A DNA stretch of 64,000 nt from Pseudoalteromonas rubra (GTDB lineage Bacteria; Pseudomonadota; Gammaproteobacteria; Enterobacterales; Alteromonadaceae). The DNA is taken from assembly GCF_000967655.1 (NCBI RefSeq), contig NZ_JXYA01000027.1:124001-188000 (forward strand), given 5' to 3'. Each line of letters opens with the position of its first letter. Positions within the stretch are counted from its first letter, which is position 1. This document shows, one piece after another, positions 62,487 through 64,000 of the stretch. Both the position numbers and the translations under genes were made by a program. The notes beneath the pieces are model-generated. The model searched no databases. It was not told where the DNA came from and saw only the letters and a list, made by a program, of their open reading frames with translations.

Positions 62487-64000
62487 ATGACTTCCAATCC
62501 GCAAAAACCATCCTTTAAAACGGATAGAAGCCGTCTATTTAAGGACCGCTTTGCCCAATTTGGCATTACCTCAGGTGGGGTAATGGTATTGGTCGCTTTG
62601 CTATTGATATTCTTCTATTTGCTTTACGTTGTACAGCCCATTTTCGAATCTGCCAAGGTCGAAAAGCGGGTTGATATTGCGTTGTCTGCCGAGAAGCGCT
62701 ACTTCGCGCTCGGAGTAGAAGAGCAAACAGAGATTGCGTACTTGCTGGATAATACCGGTCAGGTTGATTTTTATCAGGTGAAGGGCGAGGGTGCAGGTAA
62801 ACTGGTTAGCACCTTACAAACCAAGCTGGACGGCCAGATCACCAGCTTCGCGAAAAGCGCGCCATTTTTAGGCCAGTATGCATACGGTCTTGATAATGGT
62901 CAGGTACAGATCCTCAAGCCCAGCTTTGTGGTCACCTTTCCGGGTAACCAGCGCGTGATGAAACCTCGTCTGGGTTATCCCCTTGCGGGTCAGCAGTTGC
63001 TGGTTGATGAGCAGCAACAGGCACTGAAAAAGTTTGCCTTTAGCCATTACGAAGATAAAACGGCGGTGGTTGCTTTGACTGCCGACAAACGGGTGATTTT
63101 CGCGTCATACGTAGCTGAAGAAAACATGTTTACCGGTGAGCTGGAGTGGCAGGTAACACGCACCGAGCTGCCCATTGATGGCCGCATTGATGACTTACTG
63201 ATTTCACCGGATACCACCCGTACTTTCGTGCGCTCTGCAAATCAGATTTATATTTTTGACACCCGTTTTGCCGATGATGTTAAACAGTTTCAGCTGCTAG
63301 CGGCTAACGAAGAAAATGCCAACCTGGTTAGTATGACCCTGCTGGCCGGTGCCAACTCGCTGATGCTGGCCAATGACAATGGTGAAGTGTCACAGTGGTT
63401 TGAAGTAAACACGGACGATGGCCGTGAGTTTGCCAAAATTCGCGCCTTTGACAGCGATAAGAGCAAGCATATGAAAGTGCACAGTGAGTTCTATCGTCGT
63501 ACTTTCTTTACCACCAATGAAAAAGGTGAGCTGGGCGTGTACTACACCACCAGTGAAGCCGAGCTATGGCGTGGCAAAGTGACAGAACAAGCCATTGATG
63601 CTTTCGCTATCTCGCCTCGTGCGAATGCGGCCTTGCTGCTAACAGGCAATCAGGTGAGCGTGTTTGAACTGCACAATGAGCACCCGGAAGTAACCTGGTC
63701 TGCGTTGTGGCAGGAAGTGTGGTATGAAGGCTATCCAGAGCCAGCATACACCTGGCAGTCAACGTCAGCCAGCGATGACTTCGAATCTAAATTCTCATTG
63801 GTGCCCATTTCATTTGGTACGATTAAAGCCGCTTTCTATGCCATGCTGTTCGCGGTACCGATTGCCCTTTCAGCGGCCATTTACACCGCTTACTTTATGT
63901 CGAGTGAACTGCGCCGCGTGGTGAAGCCAACGGTTGAAATCATGGAAGCACTGCCTACGGTTATCCTGGGCTTCCTGGCAGGTTTGTGGTTAGCGCCTTT
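62487..64000 (+). CDS. pstC: Phosphate ABC transporter permease PstC (3' partial)
   Basis: 504 residues visible from the ATG at 62487; the frame is still open at the right edge. Inner-membrane subunit of the high-affinity phosphate importer. An N-terminal membrane segment (GVMVLVALLLIFFYLLYVVQ) is followed by a long soluble insertion (about 60-430) that is not in Escherichia coli PstC but is typical of the large PstC of Vibrio, Shewanella and Pseudoalteromonas. The permease domain begins with IKAAFYAMLFAVPIALSAAIYTAYF and the EMEALPTV-type loop (EIMEALPTVILGFLAG). The promoter with a Pho box fits phosphate-starvation control. Confidence 0.93.
   Translation, partial: MTSNPQKPSFKTDRSRLFKDRFAQFGITSGGVMVLVALLLIFFYLLYVVQPIFESAKVEKRVDIALSAEKRYFALGVEEQTEIAYLLDNTGQVDFYQVKGEGAGKLVSTLQTKLDGQITSFAKSAPFLGQYAYGLDNGQVQILKPSFVVTFPGNQRVMKPRLGYPLAGQQLLVDEQQQALKKFAFSHYEDKTAVVALTADKRVIFASYVAEENMFTGELEWQVTRTELPIDGRIDDLLISPDTTRTFVRSANQIYIFDTRFADDVKQFQLLAANEENANLVSMTLLAGANSLMLANDNGEVSQWFEVNTDDGREFAKIRAFDSDKSKHMKVHSEFYRRTFFTTNEKGELGVYYTTSEAELWRGKVTEQAIDAFAISPRANAALLLTGNQVSVFELHNEHPEVTWSALWQEVWYEGYPEPAYTWQSTSASDDFESKFSLVPISFGTIKAAFYAMLFAVPIALSAAIYTAYFMSSELRRVVKPTVEIMEALPTVILGFLAGLWLAP

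Overview
The window reads as chromosomal DNA of a marine gammaproteobacterium, most likely Pseudoalteromonas or a close Alteromonadales relative. The main reasons are an argE gene divergent from an argCBFG-H(A) operon with a fused argininosuccinate lyase/acetylglutamate synthase, DUF2982, DUF2884 (YggN) and TIGR02449 genes, a PstC with a long soluble insertion, many TonB-dependent receptors, and a chitin-type carbohydrate locus. The assignment is inferred from gene content; there is no rRNA or other marker. I see no tRNA, rRNA, CRISPR array, prophage or intact insertion sequence.

Layout. 1-6.8 kb is a chitin/aminosugar-type locus: a GH3 N-acetylhexosaminidase (cut by the left edge), a large TonB-dependent receptor, and a secreted multidomain protein ending in a CBM5/12 chitin-binding module. 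6.9-10.5 kb holds fbp (minus strand) and a secreted zinc metalloprotease. 10.6-17.1 kb is a five-gene minus-strand cluster: a dehydrogenase small subunit, a GMC flavoprotein with a Cys pattern for a 3Fe-4S cluster, a VioB-type ferritin-like protein, a phosphoesterase with a lectin/propeller-like tail, and a lipocalin-like putative haem-binding protein. 17.5-24.7 kb is arginine biosynthesis under a visible ARG box. 24.7-29.0 kb carries a Wzi-like protein, coaD, a TetR regulator and thiI.

29.0-35.1 kb is a second unusual minus-strand operon: an alpha/beta-hydrolase lipoprotein, an L-amino-acid-oxidase-like flavoenzyme, a ThDP-dependent 2-oxo acid decarboxylase-like enzyme and two Tat-signal proteins of unknown function. 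35.7-39.9 kb holds a PanE-like reductase, a VanZ protein, yajQ, and btuB behind a cobalamin riboswitch. 39.9-44.6 kb is an RND pump operon (adaptor, pump, msrA). 44.7-49.2 kb has an unannotated 34-residue membrane ORF, DUF2982, a hypothetical protein, two DUF1566 proteins and YggN. 49.2-54.3 kb contains an amidohydrolase/SDR pair, a SlyD-like isomerase, MltD, a metallo-beta-lactamase-fold protein that has lost its metal motif, zapA and a TIGR02449 coiled-coil protein. 54.5-57.6 kb has rlmJ, a periplasmic solute-binding protein and an EAL-HDOD protein. 57.7-64 kb is phosphate-related: ppx and ppk1 behind a Pho box and a perfect 27-bp tandem repeat, a GcvR-like ACT protein, and pstC (cut by the right edge) behind a Pho box with a TATAAT -10.

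The two best candidates for undescribed biology are the 3Fe-4S GMC dehydrogenase/ferritin-like/phosphoesterase cluster (10.6-17.1 kb) and the amino-acid oxidase/ThDP/Tat operon (29.0-35.1 kb). The multidomain chitin-binding protein with a lysozyme-like N-terminal region comes next. Family names are from sequence recognition alone; no database search was run.
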